From positions 2,779,105-2,843,104 of the forward strand of contig ML679974.1 in the NCBI GenBank assembly GCA_007922225.1: a stretch of DNA of 64,000 nt. Reading direction: 5' to 3'. Position 1 is the first letter of the stretch. Every line of letters begins with the position of its first letter. The translations under genes were made by a program, and so were the position numbers. The notes under the pieces are model-generated. The model ran no database searches and was not told where the DNA came from. It saw only the letters and a program-made list of their open reading frames with translations. This document shows positions 31,278-43,500 of this stretch, one piece after another. This DNA comes from Emydura subglobosa. Its lineage: Eukaryota > Chordata > Testudines > Chelidae.

Positions 31278-32110
31278 GGCGGTTCGTGGTGGCGGCGGCC
31301 AGACCGGCGGGCGTGGCTCGCACTGCTGGGCTGGGCGCGCGCGTGGCAGGGAACGCGCACGTTACTGGGGGGGCCGCCTTCCCGCGTGCTCGCCCCAGCG
31401 AGGTCCCGGGGACGGGATGCGAGGCGCCGCGCCCCCATCCCAATGCCCCCCGTGGGGTGGGGCCAGGCAGGCTCCAGCCCCGGGCCCGGCTCTGCACCCA
31501 GCCCCAGCTCCCGGGCTCAGGCCAGTGGCCTGCAGGACACTCGAGGGCCGATTTTGGCAGGGTAGGCGCAGGCGGGTCTCCGGTTTGTTGAGCGCCACCA
31601 GCCCTAAGGCTACTGCATGCTCGGGCCTGGGCGGGGCCCGCTGCCCCGGGGCCAGTGGCGCCCACAGCCTGGAAAGGGCCCGTGCTCCTAAGGCGCCTTC
31701 TCACTGCAGGGCGCCCGGGCTCGCGCCAGCCGGGCCTCGCCCCTGGTTACACTAGAGAACCGAGCGGCCCCCTTCGCTCCTGCCAGGTCCGCCTGCTGCC
31801 CACCAGAGATCGGGAGACCCCCTGTTGGCCGCAAGCGGGGCCCGCACAGCGCCCTGCTGACACCCGGGGCGTGGAGAGCCCGGCGCGCCTCGCCTCGCCC
31901 CCGCGGCGATTGCCCAAAGCTCCCAGCTGGGATGCCGCAGCCCCCGGGAGGACCCCCCTATCCCTGCCACGGGCAGCAGGGGGACCCCAGGGCGCCAAGC
32001 CACGAAGCTCCCTGTTGGTGATGGGAGCCCAGAGCTCACTTGGTGCCTGCAGATTCCAAGCAGGGGCCTCCGCCGCGCTGAGCCGCCATGGGGGTAGGTG
32101 ACATGCCTGG
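31215..32110 (-). promoter_or_regulatory. NME3: CpG-island promoter of NME3
   Basis: A dense GC and CpG stretch with GC boxes surrounds NME3 coding exon 1 and extends upstream of it. No TATA box is visible. Open frames of up to 214 codons on both strands here come from the high GC content. The transcription start is not mapped from sequence. Confidence 0.7.
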
Positions 32111-32194
32111 TGGAGCTCTGAGCCTCCTAGACAGGTGCTGAACCGCACCCCCCTCTACTCCTCTCCTAAAGTGGGGCTGGGGCTTTCATCCCCA

Positions 32195-32320
32195 TTAGCC
32201 CCATTTTGTCATGGTTATTTTTAGTAAAAGGCAGGGACAGGTGAAGATTCCGTGAATTTTTGTTTACTGCCAGTGATTTTTTCACCTATGACAATCTTAA
32301 CCTTATGCATCACCAATACC
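32195..32320. repeat. End fragment of the 5158-5932 repeat family
   Basis: CCCCATTTTGTCATGG, TTATTTTTAGTAAAAGGCAG and the terminal AATCTTAACCTTAT match the right end of the element at about 5830-5930 without its GC-rich interior. Confidence 0.6.
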
Positions 32321-33415
32321 ACATTAGAACCCAGACAAAGATTGTAAAAACCTGCTATTTATCATTTGTTCGTTTAAATTTATCCACTTTGCTTTTCTTG
32401 GTTGATTGCTAGAAGTTTTAGGCAGAGGTCTGATGCGCTAGACATTGCAGGGGAAGGTTCTGAGAGTAGTTTTGGTCTCATAAGTGACTCAAACAATGGC
32501 ATGGGCTGTTCCATGTTTATTGTCTCTGTGACTACCAGAGCAAGGTGCCCCCATTGAAGCAAATGGTAGTTTGTCACTGACTTAAAAAATAATGGGGAGC
32601 AGGCCCCTTTTTACTCAGTTTACAAGAAAAAGAGATGGGTTCTTCCCCAGGGCCAACTTGGCAAACAATGTGGGGTCTGAAAGTCAAGGTGGATTCTTTC
32701 CATCTTACCCATCACCCTCACAAGCCTGGCTCAACTGAGTGCTATTTATGGGTGTGGTTAGAGTGCAGTTGAGGTGATGCCTCTGTGTGTCAAGGCAAAG
32801 GGTTTTAAAACTGGAATTTAATTAACACATCTGCTGATGATCCACAAGCCAAACTAGAATCCAACTCACTTCCTTGTAATTGTGCTAGAGGGATAATGGA
32901 AGTAAAAAAGCAATAAACATGTATTTACAGAAGTCAGTAGATAGTACTTATACATATTGGGAGCAAGGTCTATAGAGAAAGAAGGTGCCATTTTTAGAGT
33001 CATTTTTCTGACGATTACTATGCTTTAAATTAATTGGGGGCCTAAAGTATGATGGAGTCCTTTCAAAAGTCTCATTTGTGGGCTTCCTGCACAGGATGGT
33101 AGCTGTGATTGGGACCTGGAGGCTGGGAAACATAAATCAGGAGAAAAGGCAGGGAACCAAAAAAGGGAGAGCCTGCTGCAAACAAGTGATTACTAGAAAT
33201 TCTGAGTGTCTTTCCACCTTTTTTAATATATAGAAGAAAGTCACACACCCGCATGTGTACAGTACTGAGACTGAGGTATTAAACTTCAGTACATTGAACC
33301 AGCAGTGGGCACGTGGCTTATGGATTCCTGATCTTCATTAAAGATTTTGCATTGGCTGTCAAAATGCAGAGCATTAGAGAGGGTTTCAAAAGTCCCAACA
33401 CACAGATCTAGACTT
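32321..33415. other. Between NME3 promoter and MRPS34 stop; MRPS34 3' UTR at the right
   Basis: AT-rich sequence without recognised genes. The MRPS34 3' UTR runs leftward from 33415. A minus-strand ATTAAA at 33222-33227 is a plausible but uncertain end signal. Confidence 0.35.
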
Positions 33416-35786
33416 TCACACTGGTGTCCCCTTAGTTTTTTTCTGATTTTGAAAATAGTCCTTTGTGAAGTTGATTTTCTCCAGATCAATCATTGGTTCC
33501 TCTGTGTTAAGTTTTCCTTCCTTCTGCCTTTGTGCAAGGATCATGGCTCGGAGCAGAGGGGGGTATGGCACAGACGGAATGGTTTCCACTGGCACTGGAG
33601 TAAATTTCTTGAAGTCCTCTTCTTCGTGTTTGGGCACCATCCGCCAGTCATGATACATGACCTTGTCGATCTCTTTCACTTCATTATATGTCTTGCCTAA
33701 GGAAAGATGATGATGAATAGGTAAACAATGCTCTGAACAACAAACTCCATACTGGTAACTATGCAAGTGCAGTGTCTCCAATGGTTCAGCTGGGCATAGC
33801 ACTGGATATTTTATGGTAGTTTCACTATCTATTACACTACACACTCCCACTAAGGTTGTATAGCGGCTAACACAGGCAACTGACTGACAGAACACCTGGC
33901 TTTGCTGTTGACCACTCCTGTTAGCTTGAGCAAGTCCTTTCACCTCTCTCTGATTTAGTTTCCACATCTATAAAATAAAGATAACTCTTCCCTACTTTGC
34001 AGGGATGTTGGGAAGTTGAATTCTTTAATGTTAAAGAATATAATATAAAATACTTTGAGGCCCTTGAATTAAAGCTACTAGATAAGTGCAAAGTTTTATT
34101 AAATACATTATAAACTCCATATGTGGTCTAAAACAGCTTTCAGAAAGTGGGGAATTTCCCCTATCCACCTCAATGAAGTATTAATTCTGAACCCTAATGA
34201 TGGCAACTAAAGGACAACATTGCTAACTATTTAATTATTGATTTTAGCAGGAACATCCAGCCAGCCTGTTTATCCACTATTTTTAGCTATTATACAAGTT
34301 ACAGAGAACCCATTTGTCATGGACTCTATTTCCTTGCCAATGCAGATTATTCATTATGGTATAGTCTTCATGGATTTCCCCAAACTAGTTTTAAATGACA
34401 GAAGTAATTGGGCTTCTGCCATTTTCTTTGTGATATTCCACAGTGTACTAGACTGCACTGTTAGGAAGTTTTCCTTTTTTTAATTTCATCCTATTAGCCC
34501 AGGTGAGTGGAAAGGGAGAGCTACCAGTGGAGGAGGATTGCTGAGTGGCAAGAGAGTCGCTAATTTTTTCCTCCCATGCTAGTCCCTGGCCCTATACATT
34601 AACTTTTTCTCTAATCCTGCTTCTGAGACATACCCCAAACTTTATTTACCTCTGAATGTCAGGTATCCCCAGGCTTTCCCATGATCCAAATTCTGCAAAG
34701 AAAACAAAAATTTGCTCTGATCAATTAAAGAACCATTCCCATTCACAAGGACAAACTCCTTTTATAGTCTTATTACTCATGATCTACAAAAAAACAAGTC
34801 CTGGGACCTGAATAATTGCTAATGGTGGCAACTACTATTCTTCTAGAATACTAAGCAAATGCCATTACACAATCCCTGCAGTGAATTTTGTGATGAAGAA
34901 TGCAGCAGAATGTGCCTCAATACTATATACTGCCTACCATCAGCCCTGTAATGACTCCATAGAGTTACATGTGCCCCCACTAAGGTCCTAATCCTCCAAA
35001 CGCTTCCATACATACATAATCTGTAGTACAAATACTAATAATCAGTGTTCTGAACTCTTGAAGCACAGTGGCTCAGACGGATACTGTTGTTTCTGCAGTG
35101 CTCGGGTACTATCTTGCTCTCCCTCAGGCTTTTTTAAGTTGTAGATTTTCATTACACTGATACCCATGGAGGCTCCTCTGAAGCAACCCATGACCTGGTG
35201 CAAAGGACTCCCTGCAGCACACGTGAGAGGAGATTCAAGTGTTGGCATATGGAGTTGCAATTAAGAGAGGCTGTGAATGCTGCAGAGATAATTTAAGAGG
35301 GTTGCACAACGGTGATGATTTAGGAGCCAGCTTTGTGGAAAGCAGATCTCACTGGAAGGCCTCGTTTCCACGGGCCTTGTCTCTATCTATCTCTGGGACT
35401 TATACGGTGCCCGTTATCAGGGCATCGGAGGGCCTCAAAGCCCAGGGCCAGCAGTCAAAGGCTCTCACCTCAGCTGTGTAATCCACCTTGACCTTGGTAA
35501 TGACCCAGTAGCAAGGCTCGTCATACTGCCAGAGCCAAGATTTGCGGGTGACCATCCGGCCGATGCCGAAGAGCCGCCGCTGGCAGAGCAGCGTGAAGAG
35601 GCGGTTCTCGCTCCTCACATCCTCCCAGGCCAGCACAGGCAGGCGCTTGTTAGTGAAGGGGCGGGTCATGGTCTCGTAGTCCAGGGCGAAGCGCTGGGAG
35701 TCTCGGGGCCGGTTCTTCAATGCCCGGTACTCACGGATCTTCTTAGCCATGGCGGCGATCGGGCGGTAGAGCTTCCTGCGGCCCAT
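33416..35786 (-). CDS. MRPS34: Mitochondrial ribosomal protein S34 (mS34), complete, three exons
   Basis: mS34 is a small-subunit protein of the mitochondrial ribosome needed for mitochondrial translation. Minus-strand coding exons are 35469-35786, 34650-34692 and 33416-33696; all splices are GT/AG and the phases join. They give 213 residues against about 218 in human. Recognisable segments are [89 protein letters not shown] and the C-terminal KGTPV. The ATG at 35786 was chosen because MGRRKLYRP aligns with the family start. An in-frame upstream ATG at 35828 would add 14 residues. The gene shares a CpG-island promoter region with the divergent EME2. Confidence 0.97.
33850..34095 (+). mobile_element. 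MIR-like SINE
   Basis: Contains CACCTGGCTTTGCTGTTGAC, GCTTGAGCAAGTCCTTTCAC, TTTCCACATCTATAAAATAA and a tail AATACTTTGAGGCCCTTG, typical of MIR-class SINEs. It lies in MRPS34 intron 2. Confidence 0.6.
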
Positions 35787-35799
35787 GGTGCGGGCGGCT

Positions 35800-36660
35800 G
35801 GGCACGGCTCAGCACAGCACAGAGGCACCGGAGAGCGGATGAGGCCGCTGCCTAGACTCCCCTCTCCCCGCCCCCAGCTCCACAGCCCCGGCGAGCTCCG
35901 AGTCTCCCACCCTCCCGGCTCGGCTCTGCCGGCCTAGACGTGTCGTCACCTGCCTCGGATCCGGCCCAGAGTCAGTCAATGAGTGCACCCGCAGGACGCG
36001 CGGTCCGGTCCGGTGCATCACCCTAATCTGGCCGGCCCGGAACTTCCCGTTCCAACGGAAACACCCGCCGCGGCAGCGCTCGGCTTGTCTGCTAGCGCCG
36101 AGGTGGCTCTAGCGCTGGGCTGGGGCACGGAACGGAAGTGACGGCAGACTCAGCGTGACGTAAGTTCCTGACTGTGCGTTCACTGTGGGGGGGTCTTTGA
36201 CTCTTTGCCGGTCCTGCGTCTGGGGTTTGGTTAGCCGAGCCGAGCCGCCCGCCACGTGCTGCCTGCAGTGACGGTTCTATTGGCTGGGGCGGGCCGGCGA
36301 ATGCCTAGATCTCCCGCGGGGGAGGGGCTCCGCCTTGGGTGGGGCTGCTGGGCTCCCCCCATCGGGGCGGGGGCCCAAGGCTTTGTGTGCGCCAGTGACA
36401 TGCCGGGCCCCCAGGACTCCGTTGGGGAGAGGTGGTTGAGCCCCCTCCCCTCAACTTCCTCCCATCCCGCTCCCCTTCCCTTCCCTTGCGGCCACTCTCC
36501 GCATAGCGAAGCCAGGCGCCTCTTCGAGTAGCCTGGCCCCATGTCTCCGGTCTGCATCGGGCCCTGCCCGCCGTTACCGCTGAGAACAGACACCGTGGTG
36601 TGACTTGTGCCCCGGGGAAAGGCGCGCGAGGCGACGCCAGGCCTGGAGGCCGAAGCCACT
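35800..36660. promoter_or_regulatory. Bidirectional CpG-island promoter between MRPS34 (-) and EME2 (+)
   Basis: A CpG-rich, TATA-less stretch between the divergent genes. Visible sites are an ETS-like core AACGGAAGTGACG (36131-36143), a CRE-like TGACGTAA (36156-36163), an E-box CACGTG (36253-36258), an inverted CCAAT box ATTGG (36279-36283) and a GC box GGGGCGGG (36286-36293). A consensus donor GTAAGT starts at 36160. It could end a noncoding first EME2 exon spliced to an acceptor near 37457. Site function is inferred from motif match only. Confidence 0.65.
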
Positions 36661-37524
36661 GCCCGATACTTTATTGCAGAGTCTCACAGTATCTGGGGTT
36701 TTCTTTACAGCTCTGGAACCTGGGCTCCTTGGAGACTCTCAGCTGTAGTTCCTTGCGCTGGTGGTGATTGCGGAGAAACCCTTGAGAACATGACCCAGTG
36801 CTTGCTACAGGACCAAACGCCACAAAGCAAAGGAAAAGAGCCCGCTTCTTTAGTTATTAAAAATCACGATTTGTAAGCCACTGGCTGCCTTTTTTTAGGC
36901 CTGACTCGTACTTTGTGAACGCGTGGCATTGGCAATGCTGTTGAAATATTGTAGTCACAGAGCAAGCTCCCTCCCACACTCTCTTTGTGCCCCCGACTGA
37001 CCTGGACAGTGTGGATAGTCCACCTATAGGTGTTGGAGAGAGAGAATTAAGTCTTTGTGACCCATTCAGGCCTTAGCCTCTTTGCTGATATTGCCAGCAA
37101 CAAAATAATTAGAACTAATTGGGTGTTTTGGGATGTTGATGTCTGTCCTCCGGGGGACCATATTATTCTCATTGACCAGCTGCTTGGGTGTTACTTGGTG
37201 AATTTCAGTCAGAGCTGACCTGGTGTGGATTTGAAGGAATGGTAGACGCAAAGTGAAAGGCTCCCTTTCCTATCACTGAGCCCCTTGTTTGTCTTAAGCT
37301 AGGATTTACTTCCTATGAGAGGAATTTAGGTTTTTAATTAATCCTTTTTTCTTTATTTTTAATCAAAACTAATCCAAGCAGTCCAAAATGTATCACTTAG
37401 GTAAATATTTTTAAAATAAATAAATGCAGTGCTTTTATATATTAGAAATTAGCACAGAACATGGCCTTCCTGTGCATCTTCTAAGCAGACAGAAATTAGA
37501 AAAGTTGGAGAGAAAAATAAAACC
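36661..37524 (+). other. Upstream of EME2 coding start: probable 5' UTR or first intron
   Basis: The CpG content drops here. A weak acceptor (AGCACAG, ending 37457) precedes the coding start by 67 bases. No other gene is recognised. Confidence 0.35.
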
Positions 37525-40500
37525 ATGGAGGAAAATTCAAAGAATGAATCCAATGGCAAAATCAGTAGAGTTATCAAAAGAGCTGCTGCCTGGACAATTT
37601 CAGATTCTGATGCAGACAGTGATGTAGAATCATGTCAGACCAGAACTGTTACTCTGACACACCAAGCTGCTGATGCACTGGATGATGGCATTTGTGATCA
37701 TGCTACAGAAGAAGAGCTGAAAAGCTGGGTGGGTGTCAGTGAACCTAGTGAGCTACTTTTGCCAACCTCTCCTCAGCAAGTAGCTACATCCTTTCCAAGC
37801 CCAAATACAAGGAGAAGGAGGACTCCAGAGGAAATAGAGGCAGGTCGGGCAAGAGCAGAAGCAAGGAAACTTGAAAGAGAAATCAAGAAAACAGAAAAAG
37901 AGAGGAGAAAAGCACAGGAGGTGCTAGAAAAGCGGAGGCGAAAGGAAACTGCTGATGCCTTGAAGCTCCTTCGGCCAAACCAGTGTCTGAAGTACATGAT
38001 TATCTGCATAGACCCAGGTAGGCAATCTCTGGACTAGCTTTGAGTTTTCTCCTGGCATTTATTCTAGGAATCTGACTGTGTTAATACCACCCTCTAGTAT
38101 GAAGGTGGAGATCAATTTAAGCAGGGAGGCAGTGCTCTCTTATGATTAAAGTAGGTAACCAGAGCTTCCAAGGCTATTCCCAGGTTTGCCACTAACTTGC
38201 TGGGCAACCTTAAGTAAGTCACTTATGGGCACATTTGTCAATGTTAGCTACTAATTTTGGTTGCCCTCATTTAGGGGTTTCCATCTTGAGAAACCTTGGG
38301 CCTTTCATTTCAAGGTGGTGAGTAAATGCAGCTGTCATTGATATTCATTGGAGTGATGGATGCTAAGGACTTGTAACAGTCACACCGAAGATCAGTGGTC
38401 ACTTATGAAAAATTAAGCTAAAACTTCTTTGTGCCTTAATTTCTCCATGAGTAAAATGGGGCTGATAATACTTTCCTACATCATGAGAGGGTTAATTAAT
38501 GTTTGTAAAGCACTTTGAGCTCATCAGCTGGAAGACACTGTAAAAGCATAAAATGCTAGATTATTATAATTGGTTCTTTATTTAATGTCACCTTTGCTAG
38601 AATTAGCTTGTTGGTTGTGTGTTTTGGAGTTGAGGTTTAAATTTTTAATTGTTACAGCTTGTTTAAGTTCATACAGCAAAACACACTGATTGTCAATGTA
38701 TGGTTTGCTGCAGTAATGGTTGGGTTAGAAAAAAGAGGGAGGTAAATTCAGATTAGTGTAACTGGATTTTTAGACTCTCAGGTCATCAAGCAGTGTGCGA
38801 CTCTGATCTAGTGTCAGTGCCTGGGGATTCCATGCTACTGGTTAAGTAGTTAATGTTCTTTCCCCCAAAATTGGCCATTACTGGGCACAGACCATTAAAA
38901 AGTCAGGGAAGAAAATGTAAGTTTCAGAGTTGATTGCCTTGTTATAGCCTATCTAGAGTCCACATCTGGGGACACTTCCAAGATAACTGTAGATAACCCA
39001 TTGTCTGGAAATGTGAACTCCTGACATGCCAAGCCAGACCCATCCTCTGGGCTGTGCATCTTGGGCCCAGTCCTATTCCCAGTATCTCACAGGATAGCAC
39101 CCTACAGCTAGTTTCTATTTCCAGCAATGTTATTTTAGATCAAGCAATATATTATACATTCAGAGATCTGTTCAGGGTTATTGATGTAATACTGATTGTT
39201 AAATCCTCATGAAATGCTTCTAAAAAATCCCATCCACTTGCATTGGCATTTAAAGGGTAAAATAAACTATCTTGTTTGGGGGACAGTGAATTAAAATGTG
39301 GAGCCATTATGGACATAGAAGTGTAGAAAATAGAGATGGCAATGACTTTGGAGGTGCCCATCTTCTTGCCCATGCAGGAGAGCTCCCTGTTTCTCACTTA
39401 CTAGCATTTTGTCCATCCTGATTATAAAATTTATTCTTTTGGTAATAAAAAGTCTTGACTTATTTTACCTTATTTTAGATATTGCTATTGTTGTGCAATG
39501 TGCTGTGTGCCGATTGCCATTCTCCACCCCAGAACTGAGTGCATTTTATTGGTGCTGTAGGAATATGCATAGAGCTCAATACTGCAACTGTTATTCAAGT
39601 TGAGTGGGGCAACTTTTATGAGTAAGAGTTTGCAGATGTAGCATGGTTCAGAGGAAACAAATAGTTTGTGATGGTTATAACTCTATCATAATGCATAAGC
39701 ACAAGGGGATCGAATTAAGGTTGCACAGATGGCCTTAATTCAGACATTTCCTAAATTTTAAGAACTTTATTTTGCAACTTTAACATTCTTTTAAAGGAGG
39801 GTTTTAAATGTAGATTCTTAAGTTTTTTAAAAAAATTTAAAAAACCAAAAATTCCATCATGTGAACCGTATTGACTCCCCAGTGTCATCAGCATCAGAGT
39901 TTTAGATCTAGTCCTCTACTAGTTAAGCTACCAGAGTAGCTGATACAAGGAGAAGGCTGTATCTTCTCTGTGGACTGGCTAGCAGAGGAGGATGGAGCCT
40001 GCTTTGCTAGTGGGTTTCACAGCTGTTTTCTGGACAATAGAGGACTGTTGAGATTCAGGAATAATAGGTTCAATTCTGAGTTCTGTAGAGTGTGCTCTAG
40101 TGGTAACTCTTCTGCCCATGTCTCCTCCAACTTTTCCCTTTTGCCCCTCCCCAACTCCTGTCCCTTTCTCCCCTGATGCTATTCCCCCCAGCTTTTGCCT
40201 GTTTTCCCCATCTTCTGCCAACATCCCCCCATGCTCCTATCTTCCCCTTCTCCTCTGCTCCAGCCTCTGTCCCTCCACCCCTCTTGTTCCTCACCCCTCT
40301 GCATTAGAGTCAGGTGGTTTTCTCCTCCTTGCTGCCTGGCTGCCAACAGGGGACTATGGAGGGTACAGGTCTCAGTTCCTGTGGCACAGTGTCCCAGAGC
40401 AATTGCAGGGAAGGTCCTGCTCAGCCTTAGGAGGGAGCATGCTTAGTTGCTCTACAGGGATGGCATGTGCACAGCTCAGTGGCCATGTATGAGCTGTGGG

Positions 40501-43500
40501 GAGATGGAGCATACTAAAGACAGATGGAATACTTAGGTGCCAAACTCTAATAAGTCTCTACTGAGCATGTGCTAATTGTGATTTTTTTGGAGGCTTATTA
40601 CTTGGCCAAATTGGGTGCCTTTTCGCAGGGATAGCAAAATGCATGTCCCTGACACCTAGGGCAATCCTCCTGCCAAATTTCAAGTCCCTGTGATGACGGA
40701 TGGGCATATGAGAGCTTCTCAATGCAAATGGTTACAGGAAAATTTCTAACATGGGTAAACAATATATTTTTCCCTAATCTTGTTCTTGGAAATGGCTGAA
40801 CCATTTTTGCCGACATTTCCTGTAAAAATTCAGCCTGAGGTAGCCTCCTGACATGGAAGATTACAGCCCTGTATGATTAAGTTTGGCAAAGGTATAAGCA
40901 ATGGTAAACAGGGTCTTATCACTGAAAGAGTAAGGCAGCCTTAACTCTAGGTGTCGCTAGGGGTGCAGGTTGTCATTAACAATGTGTTGTAAATTTCTCT
41001 GAGATAATCAAGTGATGTGCAGCATGCTGTCTTCAGAGACCTGATATTCCGTGTTCAGGCTTGAAATAATAGTGGAAGCATCAATCTTTCCCTTCTCTGG
41101 GTGGGTTTTGGTTGCTATTTATTAACACTCTCTTTCCTCCCCTCATGTCTGGCGTGTTCTCTCTCCCCCTTCAGGTCTGTTAGAAGATCCTGGATCAGAT
41201 GTTTTGATGGAGGCTTTTGGTTCCTTGGAATGTAAATACTACATTGAACCTCAAGAAGTGCCCTGCAGCATCACCTGGAGGAGAAATACTGTTAACAGTT
41301 TATCCAGTACTGTGAGTATCTGAATCCAATTTGTCCACTCTTCCCTGCGGGGCCTCCTCATCTGCCTTTTCAATTTAAACTGGCAACAACTATACTGTGG
41401 GAAAGGAGCTTTGAATTGCATTAATTATTAGTTCTGACATTTCCAGCAGCCTTCTAGGCAGGGCAGTGGAGTCATCAACCTCAGATGGATAAGTTCTGTG
41501 TGACCGCTGTTAGCTCAGGGAGTGGAGTCGGATCTGATTGTCCTATGGTTTATTTCAAAGCGAGTGACTTTCATGCAACTGGGTGTCATTGTCTTAGGCA
41601 CATCCAGGATGGACTGTGAATATCAGCAGCAAACAGGATGGAGGTCAGGGTGAAGTCACTGATCATGGAGAGGTTTTAGATAGCTAGCTGAAAAAGATTC
41701 CTAAAACAAATTGTGTGTCTGCGAAGCATCCTTGACGGCTGCTGAGGATATGAACTGCATTGCTGGGGAAGACAGACCAGGCCAGCTGCAGGCTCCCTTG
41801 CTGCTGAATGAAGCCTGTGAGCTCTTTAGAAAATCCAATGGCTGTTTCTGAACACAGGCTGCTGGAAATCCTAGGGAGAGAAGTTACCTTCTCTCTGATA
41901 ACAAATGCCACCACAGCAGGAGATGCGGAACCTTGCAGATAAACTGTACTGATGAGTGCAGTGGCATTGTTCTCTCCCATGTCCCACTGTAAGGAGTTCC
42001 TGTTGGTGAGTTGAGGTCAGTCCTGTACTTAGAGAACTATCCCATGCTGGTTGTCTGAGGAATCCTTTAAACATTGTGGGAGAGCTGAGGTAATAGAAAA
42101 GCTAGGTAGCTGATGCTGTGACCCAGTCGTGTGGTGTGCAGTCCAGACGTAGTGTGAACCTTTTGCTTGCTCTCCCACCTTGATCTGTCCACTCAGTGAC
42201 TAACTGGCCGTTGTCGCCAATGAACTGAATTAGGTGATGCAGACTGCAGCACTGCCAACTCCAGTTTGAACATCTCTGTCTGGGTTGGCAAGTTTTGCAG
42301 TTGTCCTGCTCTGTTCCCTGCCAGCCCTATTTCTACACCCTCAGTACTTTCTATGTGATCTGCCTGTTAATCAAGCCATATGGCTTTTGCAGCTCTAACT
42401 TCAGTGTTACCCTCTTTCCATTCGAGATGGTATGACTGGGCTGAGATCCACCAACCTTATTTCATTTTGGACACATCCCAGGTTCAAGATCCCACTAGAA
42501 GTTGTTTCTGTTCCACTAGGATGGTCCCATGGTGAAGTCTGAAGAGGAAAATGAGGTGTTGGTGCTGGTAGATCCGAGGGACTTTCTCAAGCGTCTCTTT
42601 TCTCTAACTCAGGTAGTGTAAATCTCTGAACGGGTGGTTAAAGAGAGGTCTGGGGAGAACTGACTTTTAACAGTAACAGCACGGATGGGAGGGAGTTATT
42701 CCAAAACTGTGTTACCAAATGCAGAGATGTGGATGGAGAGAGCTGTGGGGTGGAATAGCCAAAGTCTGACTGAGCTTTAGCCCTCTTGGGCTCAGCAGGG
42801 GAAGTTCTGACTCTTGATTTAACCTGGGACAGATCATTGCTTTATCCAAGGAGCTTTGGCAGTCCAGACCCATCGTTTTGTGTGTGCTACTGTTTTCACG
42901 CTCAGTGCTGCACTTAAAGTATTTGCCTGAAGGAAACCTTCAAAGCACACAGTTTGGAGAAACACAAATGTTTGGAAGCAAAGAGATTTGTAGCTAATTA
43001 TTCCTGCAGCCCCATCTGGCATTTTATTGATATACTCCTAGGAAGATAAGGGCCCTGCCCTGAGGAGTTTACAGTCACATTCAGACAGCTGCAGTAGAAA
43101 ATGAAAGGCTAAGCTGGAGCAGGCAGTGCCCAAGAGGAGATCAGTGATGGAAACATGAACGAAAAGGTGGACAGGAGGGAGGAGCTGGCCTTTTGCCAGG
43201 TATAGGGAGAAGAACACAGTAGCCCTCCATTCCAACCGCCAAACAGAAATCAGAGCTGAAAAGCTCCTGACACCGGACCCAGCTCCCATCTCTTCCCAGG
43301 GACTAGGCTGACCTTGCAGTGCTCGCATTACATCATCACTCTCTGTGGCTGCTGAGGAGGAGGAAAGGCTGCTCACACAGGTTTGTGATTGGCTTGTTTT
43401 GTTTCAGAGTTTAAGAGAAGCCCCATCAGGGAGTAGGCCTGATCTGAGCCAGTTGTTGCCTTTGGACTGTCTGGAGGGCCCCTCCCTAAAATCCTTCAGC

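Noticed and set aside
31111..31755. 214-codon + strand open frame and several overlapping frames around NME3 exon 1
   Set aside because: They lie in a CpG island where stop codons are rare on all frames. The composition is Pro/Gly/Arg/Ala-rich, no domain is visible, and the real exon is on the minus strand at 31232-31277.
33697..33967. Extension of the MRPS34 last-exon frame upstream of 33696
   Set aside because: A clear acceptor (TTCCTTAG) ends the exon at 33696 and the preceding codons do not match the mS34 family.
37424..37627. 67-codon + frame overlapping EME2 exon 1
   Set aside because: Different frame from the conserved EME2 reading and no family similarity.
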